A DNA stretch of 6,859 nt from Pseudomonadota bacterium. Its GTDB lineage: Bacteria; Pseudomonadota; Alphaproteobacteria; Rhizobiales; Devosiaceae. Numbering within the stretch: the stretch's first letter is position 1; every line of letters begins with the position of its first letter. The position numbers were made by a program, and so were the translations under genes. The notes under the pieces are model-generated. The model was not told the DNA's origin. It worked only from the letters and a program-made list of their open reading frames with translations, and did no database searches. Location of the stretch: the NCBI GenBank assembly GCA_023433985.1, contig JAEYTN010000615.1, positions 1 through 6,859 on the forward strand, written 5' to 3'. This document shows, piece after piece, positions 1 to 5,630 of this stretch.

Positions 1-669
1 GTGCAGGCCGGCCTGACCCGAGTGAGTGGTGAGATCGATCGTCGGGTTGGTGCCCGGGCCGGACCAATCGTATTCCTGTTCGCCCAGATCGCTGTAGCGG
101 TACAGGAGGTCGACGGAAATGTCGTCGGTGACTGCGAACTCGACGCCAGCACCAACCGTCCAGCCGACGTGAGTGGCTTCGGCACTGTTCGGCGCGCCAA
201 AGGACGTGGTGCGCTCGGCATGGGCGAAGGCAAGACCGGCGGTCAGGTAAGGCATGAAGGCGCCGCCATCGAAGCCGACCCGGCCACGAGCCGAACCCTG
301 CCAGTCGATCGTGTGCGTGGTGTCGAAGGCGAAGGCGCCGTCGTCATCGCCGGTGATATCCGCCCAGGCGATATCGCCGACCACGCCGATCACCAGACCG
401 GAGCCCACGGTGAAGTTGAAACCGGCGTCGACGCCGAGGAACCAGCCGGCGAGCTCGAGGTCGTTATTCGGCGGATCGGCGAGATGGTCGGCATCAGCCC
501 AGCCATATCCACCGAACACACCGACGAAGGGGCCATCCCAATTGCCGGCAGCCGGCGTAACGATCTCGGGAACGACCGTTTCTTCGATGATCAAGTCAGC
601 AGCGAAAGAAGAAGATGCAAAGCCGAGCGCGGCAACTCCGGCCAGCAAGGCGATAGAAAGACGGGTCAT
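1..669 (-). CDS. Outer-membrane beta-barrel protein (Omp25/31-like), 3' end cut by window
   Basis: The gene begins with ATG at 669 and stays open to the left edge: 223 residues are visible and only the last few are missing. An AGGAGG ribosome binding site at 676-681, six bases upstream, fixes the start. Residues 1-23 form a classical signal peptide (hydrophobic LSIALLAGVAALGF core, then SFA before ADL), so the protein is exported. The mature part has the pattern of small 8-strand barrels: WDGPFVGVFGGYGW near the N terminus, alternating aromatic and glycine-rich strands, and a late strand ISVDLLYRYSDLG. Proteins of this family sit in the outer membrane of Hyphomicrobiales as abundant structural or antigenic proteins; pore function is not certain for the small ones. 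The ending TTHSGQAGLH leads into what would be the final C-terminal strand. The family call comes from this overall pattern; no catalytic motif exists to check. Confidence 0.86.
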   Translation of the reverse strand, partial: MTRLSIALLAGVAALGFASSSFAADLIIEETVVPEIVTPAAGNWDGPFVGVFGGYGWADADHLADPPNNDLELAGWFLGVDAGFNFTVGSGLVIGVVGDIAWADITGDDDGAFAFDTTHTIDWQGSARGRVGFDGGAFMPYLTAGLAFAHAERTTSFGAPNSAEATHVGWTVGAGVEFAVTDDISVDLLYRYSDLGEQEYDWSGPGTNPTIDLTTHSGQAGLH

Positions 670-713
670 GGATAGCCTCCTGTACGTCAACTTCAATCTA
701 CTTCCGACGTTGC

Positions 714-742
714 TTTATAGCGAGTCCCTTCGCCCCATTTTG
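714..742 (-). promoter_or_regulatory. Possible promoter of the outer-membrane protein gene
   Basis: A TATAAA -10-like hexamer lies on the minus strand at 714-719, about 45 bases before the start codon. No good TTGACA-like box lies 16-18 bases further upstream. Instead a 5-bp inverted repeat (CGCCC at 731-735, GGGCG at 742-746) occupies the expected -35 position, which would suit an activator or repressor site. The -10 is convincing; the rest is inference. Confidence 0.35.
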
Positions 743-746
743 GGCG

Positions 747-952
747 CCTCTGCGCCTGTATCCGGCCGAAGTGTTGCATGAAAGTCGCGGCGTCAATTGC
801 AGAATGCAAGACAAATATGCTTTTCGCAACAGTCACTTAACCACAAATATCCGCGTCCGGAAGGAAATCGCTCGTCGGGCGCGTTCATGAACCCGCCGCA
901 TTGAAGTACCAATCGGCCGGGCAGTCGTGGTGTGCGTGCAGGGTGAGAAACG
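747..952. other. Non-coding stretch between the porin gene and the tRNA pair
   Basis: I see no gene here. The part from about 790 to 855 is clearly richer in A+T than its surroundings. It holds two copies of ACAAATAT (811-818 and 843-850), spaced 32 bases start to start, close to three helical turns. TTAACCAC at 837-844 resembles a half-site for the cell-cycle regulator CtrA (TTAACCAT). These may be regulator sites for the porin promoter, but single 8-mers are weak evidence. Confidence 0.3.
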
Positions 953-990
953 AAGAGGCCCCGGCCGCTGCAGGAGCGCCGGGGCCTCTT
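953..990 (-). terminator. Intrinsic terminator of the tRNA-Val operon
   Basis: A perfect 13-bp inverted repeat (953-965 with 978-990, very GC-rich, 12-base loop) ends 9 bases past the CCA end of tRNA-Val(CAC). Read on the minus strand the second arm runs into TCTTCGTTTCTC, a moderately T-rich tail. Position, orientation and stem strength all fit Rho-independent termination of the two-tRNA transcript. Confidence 0.85.
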
Positions 991-998
991 GAAGAGGA

Positions 999-1073
999 TG
1001 GTGGGTGCGACAGGGATTGAACCTGTGACCCCCGCCGTGTGAAGGCGATGCTCTCCCGCTGAGCTACGCACCC
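999..1073 (-). tRNA. tRNA-Val (anticodon CAC)
   Basis: A 75-base cloverleaf including an encoded CCA (999-1001). The acceptor arms GGGTGCG and CGCACCC pair fully, with discriminator A. The D-arm contains TAGCTCAGCGGGAGAGC and the T-arm CACAGGTTCAATCCCTGT. The anticodon loop TTCACAC, closed by a CGCC/GGCG stem, places CAC at 1039-1041, which reads the valine codon GUG. It is second in a two-gene transcript, 79 bases after tRNA-Val(GAC). Confidence 0.98.
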
Positions 1074-1152
1074 ATCCATGAGCCAGAAGGCTCGAAACTC
1101 GCCGGCCAGTTATGCCGGAAACGCAAGGACTTGCGGGGTCCCATGGCGGAGA

Positions 1153-1227
1153 TGGTGGGTGTAACAGGGATTGAACCTGTGACCCCTACCATGTCAAGGT
1201 AGTGCTCTCCCGCTGAGCTATACACCC
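1153..1227 (-). tRNA. tRNA-Val (anticodon GAC)
   Basis: A 75-base cloverleaf with an encoded CCA (1153-1155). The acceptor arms GGGTGTA and TACACCC pair fully, with discriminator A. The anticodon loop TTGACAT, closed by a CTACC/GGTAG stem, places GAC at 1193-1195, reading GUC and GUU. It is nearly identical to the neighbouring tRNA-Val(CAC): the D-arm and T-arm are shared, and the differences lie in the anticodon arm and in compensating acceptor pairs, which points to an old tandem duplication with both copies functional. Confidence 0.98.
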
Positions 1228-1274
1228 ATCTACGCCATCAACGCCGGGCGGCGCCCGTCGTTCACGTGGGGCGG

Positions 1275-1304
1275 ATACACCATAAAACGCCGCCGTGGGT
1301 CAAG
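1275..1304 (-). promoter_or_regulatory. Likely promoter of the tRNA-Val pair
   Basis: On the minus strand CTTGAC (1299-1304) is a very good alphaproteobacterial -35 box. Counted from TTGACC (1298-1303), a 17-base spacer leads to GTGTAT (1275-1280), a poor -10. Transcription would begin near 1268 and give a leader of about 40 bases before tRNA-Val(GAC). The -35 and the position support the call. Confidence 0.5.
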
Positions 1305-1323
1305 CGCGAATTCCGGCGCGAAA

Positions 1324-1337
1324 TCCCCTCCTGGGGA
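1324..1337 (-). terminator. Possible weak terminator of cpdR
   Basis: Just beyond the cpdR stop, TCCCC (1324-1328) pairs with GGGGA (1333-1337) across a 4-base loop. On the minus strand the stem is followed by TTTCGCG. Five base pairs and three T residues are marginal, so read-through toward the tRNA promoter region is possible. Confidence 0.3.
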
Positions 1338-1349
1338 AAGCCCTTGCCT

Positions 1350-1709
1350 TCAGGCCGCAAGCAGTCGCTCTACCTCGTGCACGAGGTCCTTGAGGTGGAA
1401 GGGCTTGGAGAGCACCGACGCATCCTTGGGCGCATCCGAATCGGGATTGAGCGCCACGGCCGCAAAGCCCGTGATGAACATCACCTTGAGATCCGGGTCG
1501 AGCTCAGTGGCGCGACGGGCGAGTTCGATGCCGTCCATTTCGGGCATCACGATATCGCTGAGCAGGAGTGCAAACGGCTCCTCGCGCAGCCGCTCGTAGG
1601 CCGATTTGCCGTTGTCGAACGAGACGACCTCGTAGCCCGCCGTCTTGAGTGCCCGCGTCAGGAACTGCCGCATGTCGTTATCGTCTTCGGCGAGCAAAAT
1701 CCGCTTCAT
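1350..1709 (-). CDS. cpdR: CpdR, cell-cycle response regulator (ClpXP proteolysis adaptor)
   Basis: A 119-residue stand-alone receiver domain with no output domain. All receiver landmarks are present: acidic pair D9/D10 in LLAEDD, phosphoacceptor D52 in LLLSDIVMPEMDG, T80 in MFITG and K102 in LSKPF. MKRILLAEDD at the start, the block MPEMDGIELARRATELDPDL, and MFITGFAAVALNPDSDAP are highly characteristic of alphaproteobacterial CpdR. In Caulobacter, unphosphorylated CpdR delivers substrates to ClpXP and promotes polar protease localisation, while CckA-ChpT phosphorylation switches it off. The chain ends in LLAA; a terminal di-alanine is what makes Caulobacter CpdR itself a ClpXP substrate. An in-frame ATG at 1718 would add MGA and has a better-placed GGAAGAAG seven bases upstream; I chose 1709 because family members begin MKRILLAEDD. 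The gene is divergent from the amidohydrolase gene. Confidence 0.93.
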   Translation of the reverse strand: MKRILLAEDDNDMRQFLTRALKTAGYEVVSFDNGKSAYERLREEPFALLLSDIVMPEMDGIELARRATELDPDLKVMFITGFAAVALNPDSDAPKDASVLSKPFHLKDLVHEVERLLAA

Positions 1710-1891
1710 GGCACCCATCTGTCGGCTTCTTCCGGGGAGATTCTAGTAGGAGTTCTTTAATGCAAGTTTTCTGCGTCGAGAACCTCCGGGCCATCAATGT
1801 GAACGGCCCCGCGGCCGCTTATGGACAATCGCCCGCCGGCGCGGCACAGTGGCGCTCATGCGGGGCGCTTCGGCGCCTGAGGGAGAGTTTG

Positions 1892-2788
1892 GTGCAGTCC
1901 GACTATTGGGACAGGCCGGCGTTCGAAACGGTAAGGCCGCGGCGGCTCACCGCCCCCCTCGTGTTCAATTCCGGCCATTCGGGTTCCGACTATCCCGAAC
2001 GCTTCCTGCGCATGACCCGGCTCGATCACCTGTCGATCCGCCAATCCGAGGATGCCTTCGTCGACGAGCTGTTCGGCCGGGCCCCGCATCTGGGCACGCC
2101 GCTGATCCGCGCGCATTTCCCGCGCGCCTATCTCGACATCAACCGCGAGCCGTGGGAGCTCGACCCCACGATGTTCGTCGAGCCGCTGTCCGAGCGGTTC
2201 AATACCACCTCGCCCAGGGTTGCCGCCGGGCTGGGTACGCTGGCGCGCGTCGTGGCCGAGAACAAGCCCATCTACAAGGAACGGCTGACGCTCGACGACG
2301 CACGCATGCGTATCGAGGGCATCTACCAGCCCTACCACGCCACGCTGCAGCGGCTCTTGACCGAGGCCTACACCGTATTTGGCGTCGCCGTGCTGATCGA
2401 CTGCCACTCGATGCCCCGATTAGCCCGCTCGGGCGACCGAATCGGCCCCGACGTGGTGCTGGGCGATCGCTACGGCACCACCTGCTCGCCCTTCCTCGCC
2501 GACCTCGCCGAGATGGTGTTCACGAGCGCCGGGCTGCGCGTGGCCCGCAACCGCCCCTATGCCGGCGGCTTCTGCACCCGCACCTACGGCCGGCCGCAGC
2601 ATGGCGTCCACGCCCTGCAGGTCGAAGTCAGCCGCCACCTCTACATGAACGAGGTGACGCTGGAGAAGAACGACGGCTTCGGGGCGATGAAGCAACTGAT
2701 CGAGCGTTTCCTGGTGGCGCTGATCGGGTTGGACCTGAGCCTGCTGGCCCCACCCGCGACCGCAAGCGAGAAATTCGCGGCGGAGTAG
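1892..2788 (+). CDS. N-formylglutamate amidohydrolase family protein
   Basis: A 298-residue zinc-dependent hydrolase of the family that splits N-formyl-L-glutamate to formate and glutamate, the last step of one histidine degradation route. The family's conserved blocks occur in order: VFNSGHSG (residues 24-31), SEDAFVDELF (52-61), FPRAYLDINRE (76-86), DCHSMP (170-175), RPYAGGFCTRTYGRP (221-235) and LQVEVSR (242-248). The GTG start at 1892 is supported by GGGAG at 1881-1885 and gives the usual family length. An in-frame ATG at 1760 has an even better AGGAG (1748-1752) but would add 44 residues with no conserved character. No other hut gene is visible, so the physiological substrate may be another N-formyl amino acid. 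The gene is divergent from cpdR and followed by a small RNA on the other strand. Confidence 0.9.
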   Translation: MQSDYWDRPAFETVRPRRLTAPLVFNSGHSGSDYPERFLRMTRLDHLSIRQSEDAFVDELFGRAPHLGTPLIRAHFPRAYLDINREPWELDPTMFVEPLSERFNTTSPRVAAGLGTLARVVAENKPIYKERLTLDDARMRIEGIYQPYHATLQRLLTEAYTVFGVAVLIDCHSMPRLARSGDRIGPDVVLGDRYGTTCSPFLADLAEMVFTSAGLRVARNRPYAGGFCTRTYGRPQHGVHALQVEVSRHLYMNEVTLEKNDGFGAMKQLIERFLVALIGLDLSLLAPPATASEKFAAE

Positions 2789-2915
2789 CCCGACGCCGGA
2801 CACTACCACCACCATGCTTCGCATGGCCCCCAGGCTGGTGGCGCGCTCGTGCGCACCTGCGCCATCACTGGCGTGACACCAATCGATCCCGCGTGCATTA
2901 AAGGCATGCCCGACG
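2789..2915. other. Non-coding 3' flank of the amidohydrolase gene
   Basis: No gene is visible. A short hairpin (CCATGC 2812-2817 with GCATGG 2821-2826) sits inside a wider pair of arms (CCACCA 2806-2811 and TGGTGG 2836-2841). It could stabilise or end the amidohydrolase transcript, but there is no T-tract, so I do not call it a terminator. Confidence 0.3.
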
Positions 2916-2940
2916 AAAAATCGGGCCGCCGAAGCGGCCC
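2916..2940 (-). terminator. Intrinsic terminator of the MmgR-type RNA
   Basis: GGGCCGC and GCGGCCC pair perfectly around a UUCG tetraloop, a very stable cap. On the minus strand the stem is followed by GATTTTTC. On the plus strand no T-tract follows, so the element acts for the minus strand only. Confidence 0.9.
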
Positions 2941-2992
2941 AGTCAAGGGAGGAAACGATGGCGGCCAGTCGCTTGGGCCCAAGTCGCGGTCT
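2916..2992 (-). ncRNA. mmgR: MmgR / suhB-family small RNA
   Basis: Three features agree. First, the minus strand carries TTTCCTCCCT (2947-2956), the single-stranded signature of the MmgR/suhB RNA family; it resembles the 16S rRNA anti-Shine-Dalgarno and could pair with purine-rich ribosome binding sites. Second, it is followed by a perfect 7-bp hairpin, GGGCCGC-TTCG-GCGGCCC (2923-2940), and a T-tract (2916-2920). Third, the site lies between an N-formylglutamate amidohydrolase gene and an inositol-monophosphatase-family gene; the family was named after suhB, and as I recall the Sinorhizobium gene has the same neighbours. A self-complementary CTTGGGCCCAAG (2972-2983) can form an upstream hairpin. 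In Sinorhizobium meliloti MmgR is about 77 nucleotides and limits polyhydroxybutyrate granule accumulation. The 5' end given here assumes that length and is uncertain by about 10 bases; no clear promoter was found. Confidence 0.82.
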
Positions 2993-3038
2993 AAGTTTCG
3001 AGCCGCCCATCCATCATGCAATATCCGGAGTGAACTGA

Positions 3039-3196
3039 TTTGCCGCCTCGGACAAGCTCGACACAAGTCTTCAACAGGCGAGGCATCGTCATTGTTGCAA
3101 AAATGACTCATTGAGCTTGGCGACTATTCGCACCGACTTGCGCGCGCTTGCGCCTAGACCGCTGAAACCACACGACAAACCGATCCGGACCCGCGT
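3039..3196. other. Upstream region of hisN
   Basis: No gene or recognisable plus-strand promoter is visible. The segment must hold the hisN promoter, unless transcription comes through from the amidohydrolase gene, and perhaps the 5' end or promoter of the minus-strand small RNA. On the minus strand TTGCAT at 3016-3021 could be its -35 box, but the matching -10 is poor. Confidence 0.25.
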
Positions 3197-4018
3197 ATGA
3201 ACGATACACCTCTTGCCTCGCCCCTGGGTGACCTCGCGGCTGACCTTGTCCGCCAGACGCTGCTCGATGCGGCCGAGATCGCCGCCAGCCACACCCTGCC
3301 CCGCTTCCGCTCGGCGCTGGCGGTCGACAACAAGCTGGTCGGCGGATTCGACCCGGTGACCGAGGCCGACCGCGAGGCGGAGCTCGCGATCCGGCAGCTG
3401 CTGGGCGAGCGCTTCCCCACCCACGCCATCATCGGCGAGGAGTGGGACGACAAGGCCGGCGCCGGGCCCTACGCCTGGATCATCGACCCTATCGACGGCA
3501 CCCGCGCCTTCATCAGCGGCGTGCCGGTATGGGGCACGCTGGTGGGACTGACGGTGAATGCCCGTGCCGCGGCCGGGTTGATGGCGCAGCCCTTCACCGG
3601 CGAGATCTTCCTGAGCCTGCCGGGCGAGGCCGCCTGGTATCGCGGCGACCAGAAGGTGCCGCTGCGCACCTCCAAGGTCACCGACCTGGCGGCCGCCAAG
3701 CTGACCGCCACCTCGCCCGACCTGTTCGAGCTGACGCCCGCGACGCTTGACCCCTGGACGCGGCTGCGCGGCTGCGTCCTTACCACGCGCTACGGGCTCG
3801 ATTGCTACGGTTACGCGCTGCTGGCCGCCGGCCACATCGACCTCGTGGTCGAGGCGCGACTCAAGGACGTCGATATCTGCCCGCTGATTCCGCTGATCGA
3901 AAACGCCGGCGGCGTCATCACCACCTGGGAAGGCGGGCCCGCGGAAGGGGGTGGCAACTGCGTCGCCGCCGCGACGCCGGAGCTGCATGCGGCCGCCCTG
4001 GCCGTGCTGGGGGGCTGA
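3197..4018 (+). CDS. hisN: Inositol-monophosphatase-family phosphatase, probable histidinol-phosphatase HisN
   Basis: A 273-residue magnesium-dependent phosphatase. The fold's metal-binding signatures are all visible: DPVTEADRE (52-60), IIGEEW with ligand E81 (78-83), WIIDPIDGTRAF with D97 and D100 (94-105), and KDVD with D226 (223-226) before the IENAGG block. Length, DPIDGTRAFISG and the KDVDICPLIPLIENAGG ending resemble the HisN subgroup that dephosphorylates L-histidinol phosphate in the eighth step of histidine synthesis. As I recall, the S. meliloti homologue beside the amidohydrolase gene has been assigned that role; activity on inositol phosphate cannot be excluded from sequence. The ATG at 3197 has only a weak purine stretch upstream. 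The stop is followed one base later by the GTG of the next gene, implying co-transcription and probably coupled translation. Confidence 0.9.
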   Translation: MNDTPLASPLGDLAADLVRQTLLDAAEIAASHTLPRFRSALAVDNKLVGGFDPVTEADREAELAIRQLLGERFPTHAIIGEEWDDKAGAGPYAWIIDPIDGTRAFISGVPVWGTLVGLTVNARAAAGLMAQPFTGEIFLSLPGEAAWYRGDQKVPLRTSKVTDLAAAKLTATSPDLFELTPATLDPWTRLRGCVLTTRYGLDCYGYALLAAGHIDLVVEARLKDVDICPLIPLIENAGGVITTWEGGPAEGGGNCVAAATPELHAAALAVLGG

Positions 4019-4019
4019 C

Positions 4020-4361
4020 GTGCCGACCGCCGCGTACGGCATGTTTCTCGAGGCGATGCGCGGCCGCAGGCAGGTCGTGTGCACGTTTCAGGGCCGGCGG
4101 CGCGAAATCTGCCCGGTGATTCTCGGGCATACCGACGGCCGGGAACGCGTGCTCGCGTTCCAGTTCGGCGGCGAAAGCAGCAAGCCGCTGCCGCCCGGAG
4201 GCGCGTGGCGCTGCCTGACGCTGGACGAGGTCACCCGCATCGAGCTTCGCGATGGGCCATGGCGGGCCGGCGACGAGCACGGGACCCGGCAGACCTGCGT
4301 AGCCGAGGCGGACTACGACGTGAACCCGGCGAGCCCGTACCATCCCAGGTTTCGACTGTAG
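4020..4361 (+). CDS. Small stand-alone WYL-like domain protein
   Basis: A 113-residue protein starting with GTG at 4020, one base after the hisN stop, with a run of six G (4009-4014) as ribosome binding site inside the hisN 3' end. The pattern VVCTFQGRRREICPVILGHTDGRERVLAFQ (residues 19-48), then WRCLTLDEVTRIELRDGPW (63-81), matches the beta-rich plan of WYL domains: an aromatic or basic core, a conserved P after the RRE stretch, and a closing strand of the form 'L-D-E-V'. WYL domains are ligand sensors, usually attached to a DNA-binding head; none is present here, so direct DNA binding is unlikely. QTCV near residue 91 and three other cysteines (21, 31, 65) are notable. Function is unknown. 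Small proteins of this type occur as hypothetical or WYL-domain proteins in proteobacteria; the assignment is by pattern only. Confidence 0.8.
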   Translation: MPTAAYGMFLEAMRGRRQVVCTFQGRRREICPVILGHTDGRERVLAFQFGGESSKPLPPGGAWRCLTLDEVTRIELRDGPWRAGDEHGTRQTCVAEADYDVNPASPYHPRFRL

Positions 4362-4391
4362 GGAGAGTGCCGCGCCAATTGCGCCCGGGTC

Positions 4392-5366
4392 TTACGCCAT
4401 CCCTGCTCCGATGAACGCGTCGAACGCGGCCAGCACCTGGCCACGAATCGTATCGTTTTCCTGGAACAGCTCGTGCTTGGCGCCCGGGACGATGACGTGG
4501 CGGCCGGTGCGCATCCTGAGCCCCAGCGTTTCGATGGCGGCGGTGGACACGATCTCGTCGCGCGCTGCGGCCAGCATCAGCACGGGGATCTTCACCCCGC
4601 CCGGGAATGCATCGGCGCCCGCCTCGGCCATCGCCCGGAAGGCGCTTGCGGCCCAACGAATCGTCGGCGTGCCGATCTCGAGTTCGGGCCGCGCCTTCAG
4701 CACCTCCACCGCGCGCATGAACCGGGTGGCGTCGGACGTGACGGCGTTGCCGGCGAAGCTCTGCTCCGATTGCGGCTTATCGGCCCGCCGCCCCGCCGCC
4801 ATCCGGCCAAGGCCGAGCAGCACCAGCGTTTCGCAGAGCCGGGCCATGCCCGCCATGCCGAAAGGTTGTCGGTCGAGCGCGATCATCGGAGCCGAGAGGA
4901 AGATGCGCTCGAACATCATGCGGTCGCGGGCGCCGGCATAGAGGCTCGCGAGCCCACCCATCGAGTGGCCCACTAGGAAATACGGCGCCGGGCAATCGGG
5001 AAGGAGAATCGAGCCGTGGAAGCTGCGGAGGTCGGTCCAGTAGTCGTCGAAGCTGCTGACATAGCCGAGCCGCTTGTTGCCGATCAGCCGCTGGCTGCCC
5101 CCCTGCCCCCGCCAATCGAAGGTAGCGACGGCGAAGCCGCGCGCCTGGAAATCGGCGATGGTCTCGAAGTATTTCTCGATGAACTCGGTGCGCCCGTGCA
5201 CGAGGCACACCGTGCCCTGCGGCGCGCCCGGCCCCTTGGGGAAGGTCGCATAGCGCAACTGCACCTTGTCGGCGGTGGTGAAATAGCCCACCCGCGCCCC
5301 TTCGGGCACCGGGTTGGACGGAACCACGGCGAGCTGCGGTCCTGCGGGGTCGACGATGGCGTTCAT
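4392..5366 (-). CDS. Alpha/beta hydrolase, monoacylglycerol lipase / lysophospholipase (PldB) type
   Basis: A 324-residue serine hydrolase with a complete catalytic set: oxyanion-hole motif VHGRTEFIEKY (56-66), FDWRGQGGSQR (83-93), nucleophile S135 in GHSMGG, acid D270 in AARDEIVS and base H298 in GAKHELFQE. The HGxxE motif and the DWRGQG motif are typical of the S33-like hydrolase group that includes monoacylglycerol lipases and lysophospholipase L2. It should cleave ester bonds of monoacylglycerols or lysophospholipids; substrate cannot be decided here. A helical cap (about 165-255) lies between the nucleophile and the acid. No signal peptide is visible, so it is probably cytoplasmic. I chose ATG 5366; a GTG at 5381 would add five residues, and neither has a clear ribosome binding site. 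Its 3' end faces the WYL-like gene with 30 bases between the stops. Confidence 0.9.
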   Translation of the reverse strand: MNAIVDPAGPQLAVVPSNPVPEGARVGYFTTADKVQLRYATFPKGPGAPQGTVCLVHGRTEFIEKYFETIADFQARGFAVATFDWRGQGGSQRLIGNKRLGYVSSFDDYWTDLRSFHGSILLPDCPAPYFLVGHSMGGLASLYAGARDRMMFERIFLSAPMIALDRQPFGMAGMARLCETLVLLGLGRMAAGRRADKPQSEQSFAGNAVTSDATRFMRAVEVLKARPELEIGTPTIRWAASAFRAMAEAGADAFPGGVKIPVLMLAAARDEIVSTAAIETLGLRMRTGRHVIVPGAKHELFQENDTIRGQVLAAFDAFIGAGMA

Positions 5367-5411
5367 GCCGGCTGGGCTCACGACGAGGGCGAAACTGTAG
5401 AGCCCTCAATA

Positions 5412-5439
5412 CTGGATTCCCCCGAAGGCGGGAATGACG
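5412..5439. repeat. REP-like interspersed palindromic element
   Basis: The segment reads CTGGATTCCC (5412-5421), a short centre, then GGGAATGACG (5430-5439), with TTCCC and GGGAA able to pair. This is the familiar dispersed 'CTGGATTCCCGCC..GGGAATGACG' element of many proteobacterial genomes; its complement translates as the well-known spurious string HSRLRGNP. It lies 46 bases upstream of the hydrolase start. Eleven of its bases (GGGAATGACGC) recur at 5770-5780. Confidence 0.65.
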
Positions 5440-5507
5440 CCGTGGAAGGAAGGAAGGCGGCATCATCCCCGACCGGATGGAGCCCTGGAATGCGTGGCCC
5501 CGACACT

Positions 5508-5552
5508 AAAACAGAAAAGCCAGCGCCTCCTTGGGAGACACTGGCTTTCCTG
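5508..5552 (-). terminator. Strong orphan intrinsic terminator on the minus strand
   Basis: On the minus strand CAGGAAAGCCAG (5552-5541) plus TGTCTCC (5540-5534) pairs without interruption with GGAGGCG (5530-5524) plus CTGGCTTTTCTG (5523-5512): 19 base pairs, three of them G-U, around a CAA loop. TTTT (5511-5508) follows. Read on the plus strand the three wobbles become A-C mismatches and the tail is poor, so the element is built for minus-strand RNA. No annotated gene lies upstream of it on that strand. Confidence 0.85.
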
Positions 5553-5630
5553 TGATGGGCCGCCTTGCGGGGGGCGGGTGAAGGCGGCTCATTCGGTGTG
5601 CCCTGCAGCAGACAGTCAGCACAGTTGCGT
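5508..5630 (-). ncRNA. Candidate unannotated structured RNA ending in the orphan terminator
   Basis: The strong terminator at 5508-5552 must end some minus-strand transcript. Just upstream of it an 8-bp perfect hairpin forms (GCCGCCTT 5588-5581 with AAGGCGGC 5566-5559). A TATAAA box at 5635-5630 could start an RNA near 5623, giving about 115 nucleotides, although no -35 box is obvious. A third inverted repeat further up (TGAACCC 5684-5678 with GGGTTCA 5654-5648) suggests the RNA may start earlier. An alternative is a 54-codon frame from 5670 to the TAG at 5506, whose stop falls in the terminator T-tract; it has no convincing ribosome binding site and an odd, proline- and arginine-rich product. 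I recognise no RNA family. The 5' boundary is a guess. Confidence 0.4.

Noticed and set aside
793..1071. Minus-strand protein-like frame starting MRSSAGEHRLHTAGVTGSIPVAPT
   Set aside because: This is the well-known false translation of a tRNA gene, here tRNA-Val(CAC).
1757..1771. Possible full CtrA box (TTAA-N7-TTTC) between cpdR and the amidohydrolase gene
   Set aside because: Only one half matches TTAA; the second half TTTC is too weak to call in an unverified promoter.
1849..2901. 350-codon plus-strand frame overlapping the amidohydrolase gene
   Set aside because: It is a frame-shifted reading of the amidohydrolase gene; the product is Arg/Pro/Ala-rich without domains, as usual for GC-rich shadow frames.
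2958..3038. 26-codon plus-strand frame with a perfect GGGAGG ribosome binding site and ATG
   Set aside because: The apparent binding site is simply the complement of the conserved TTTCCTCCCT of the minus-strand MmgR-type RNA, so it is expected by chance of strand symmetry.
3089..4084. 331-codon minus-strand frame
   Set aside because: It lies antisense to hisN, whose metal-binding motifs are complete; the antisense product shows only low-complexity Gly/Arg/Gln composition.
4362..4391. Possible bidirectional terminator between the WYL-like gene and the hydrolase gene
   Set aside because: Only a 4-bp GCGC repeat around CAATT is visible and there is no T-tract on either strand.
4777..5466. Minus-strand 229-codon frame containing HSRLRGNPVL
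   Set aside because: It is a shadow of the hydrolase gene extended through the REP-like element, whose translation produces that string.
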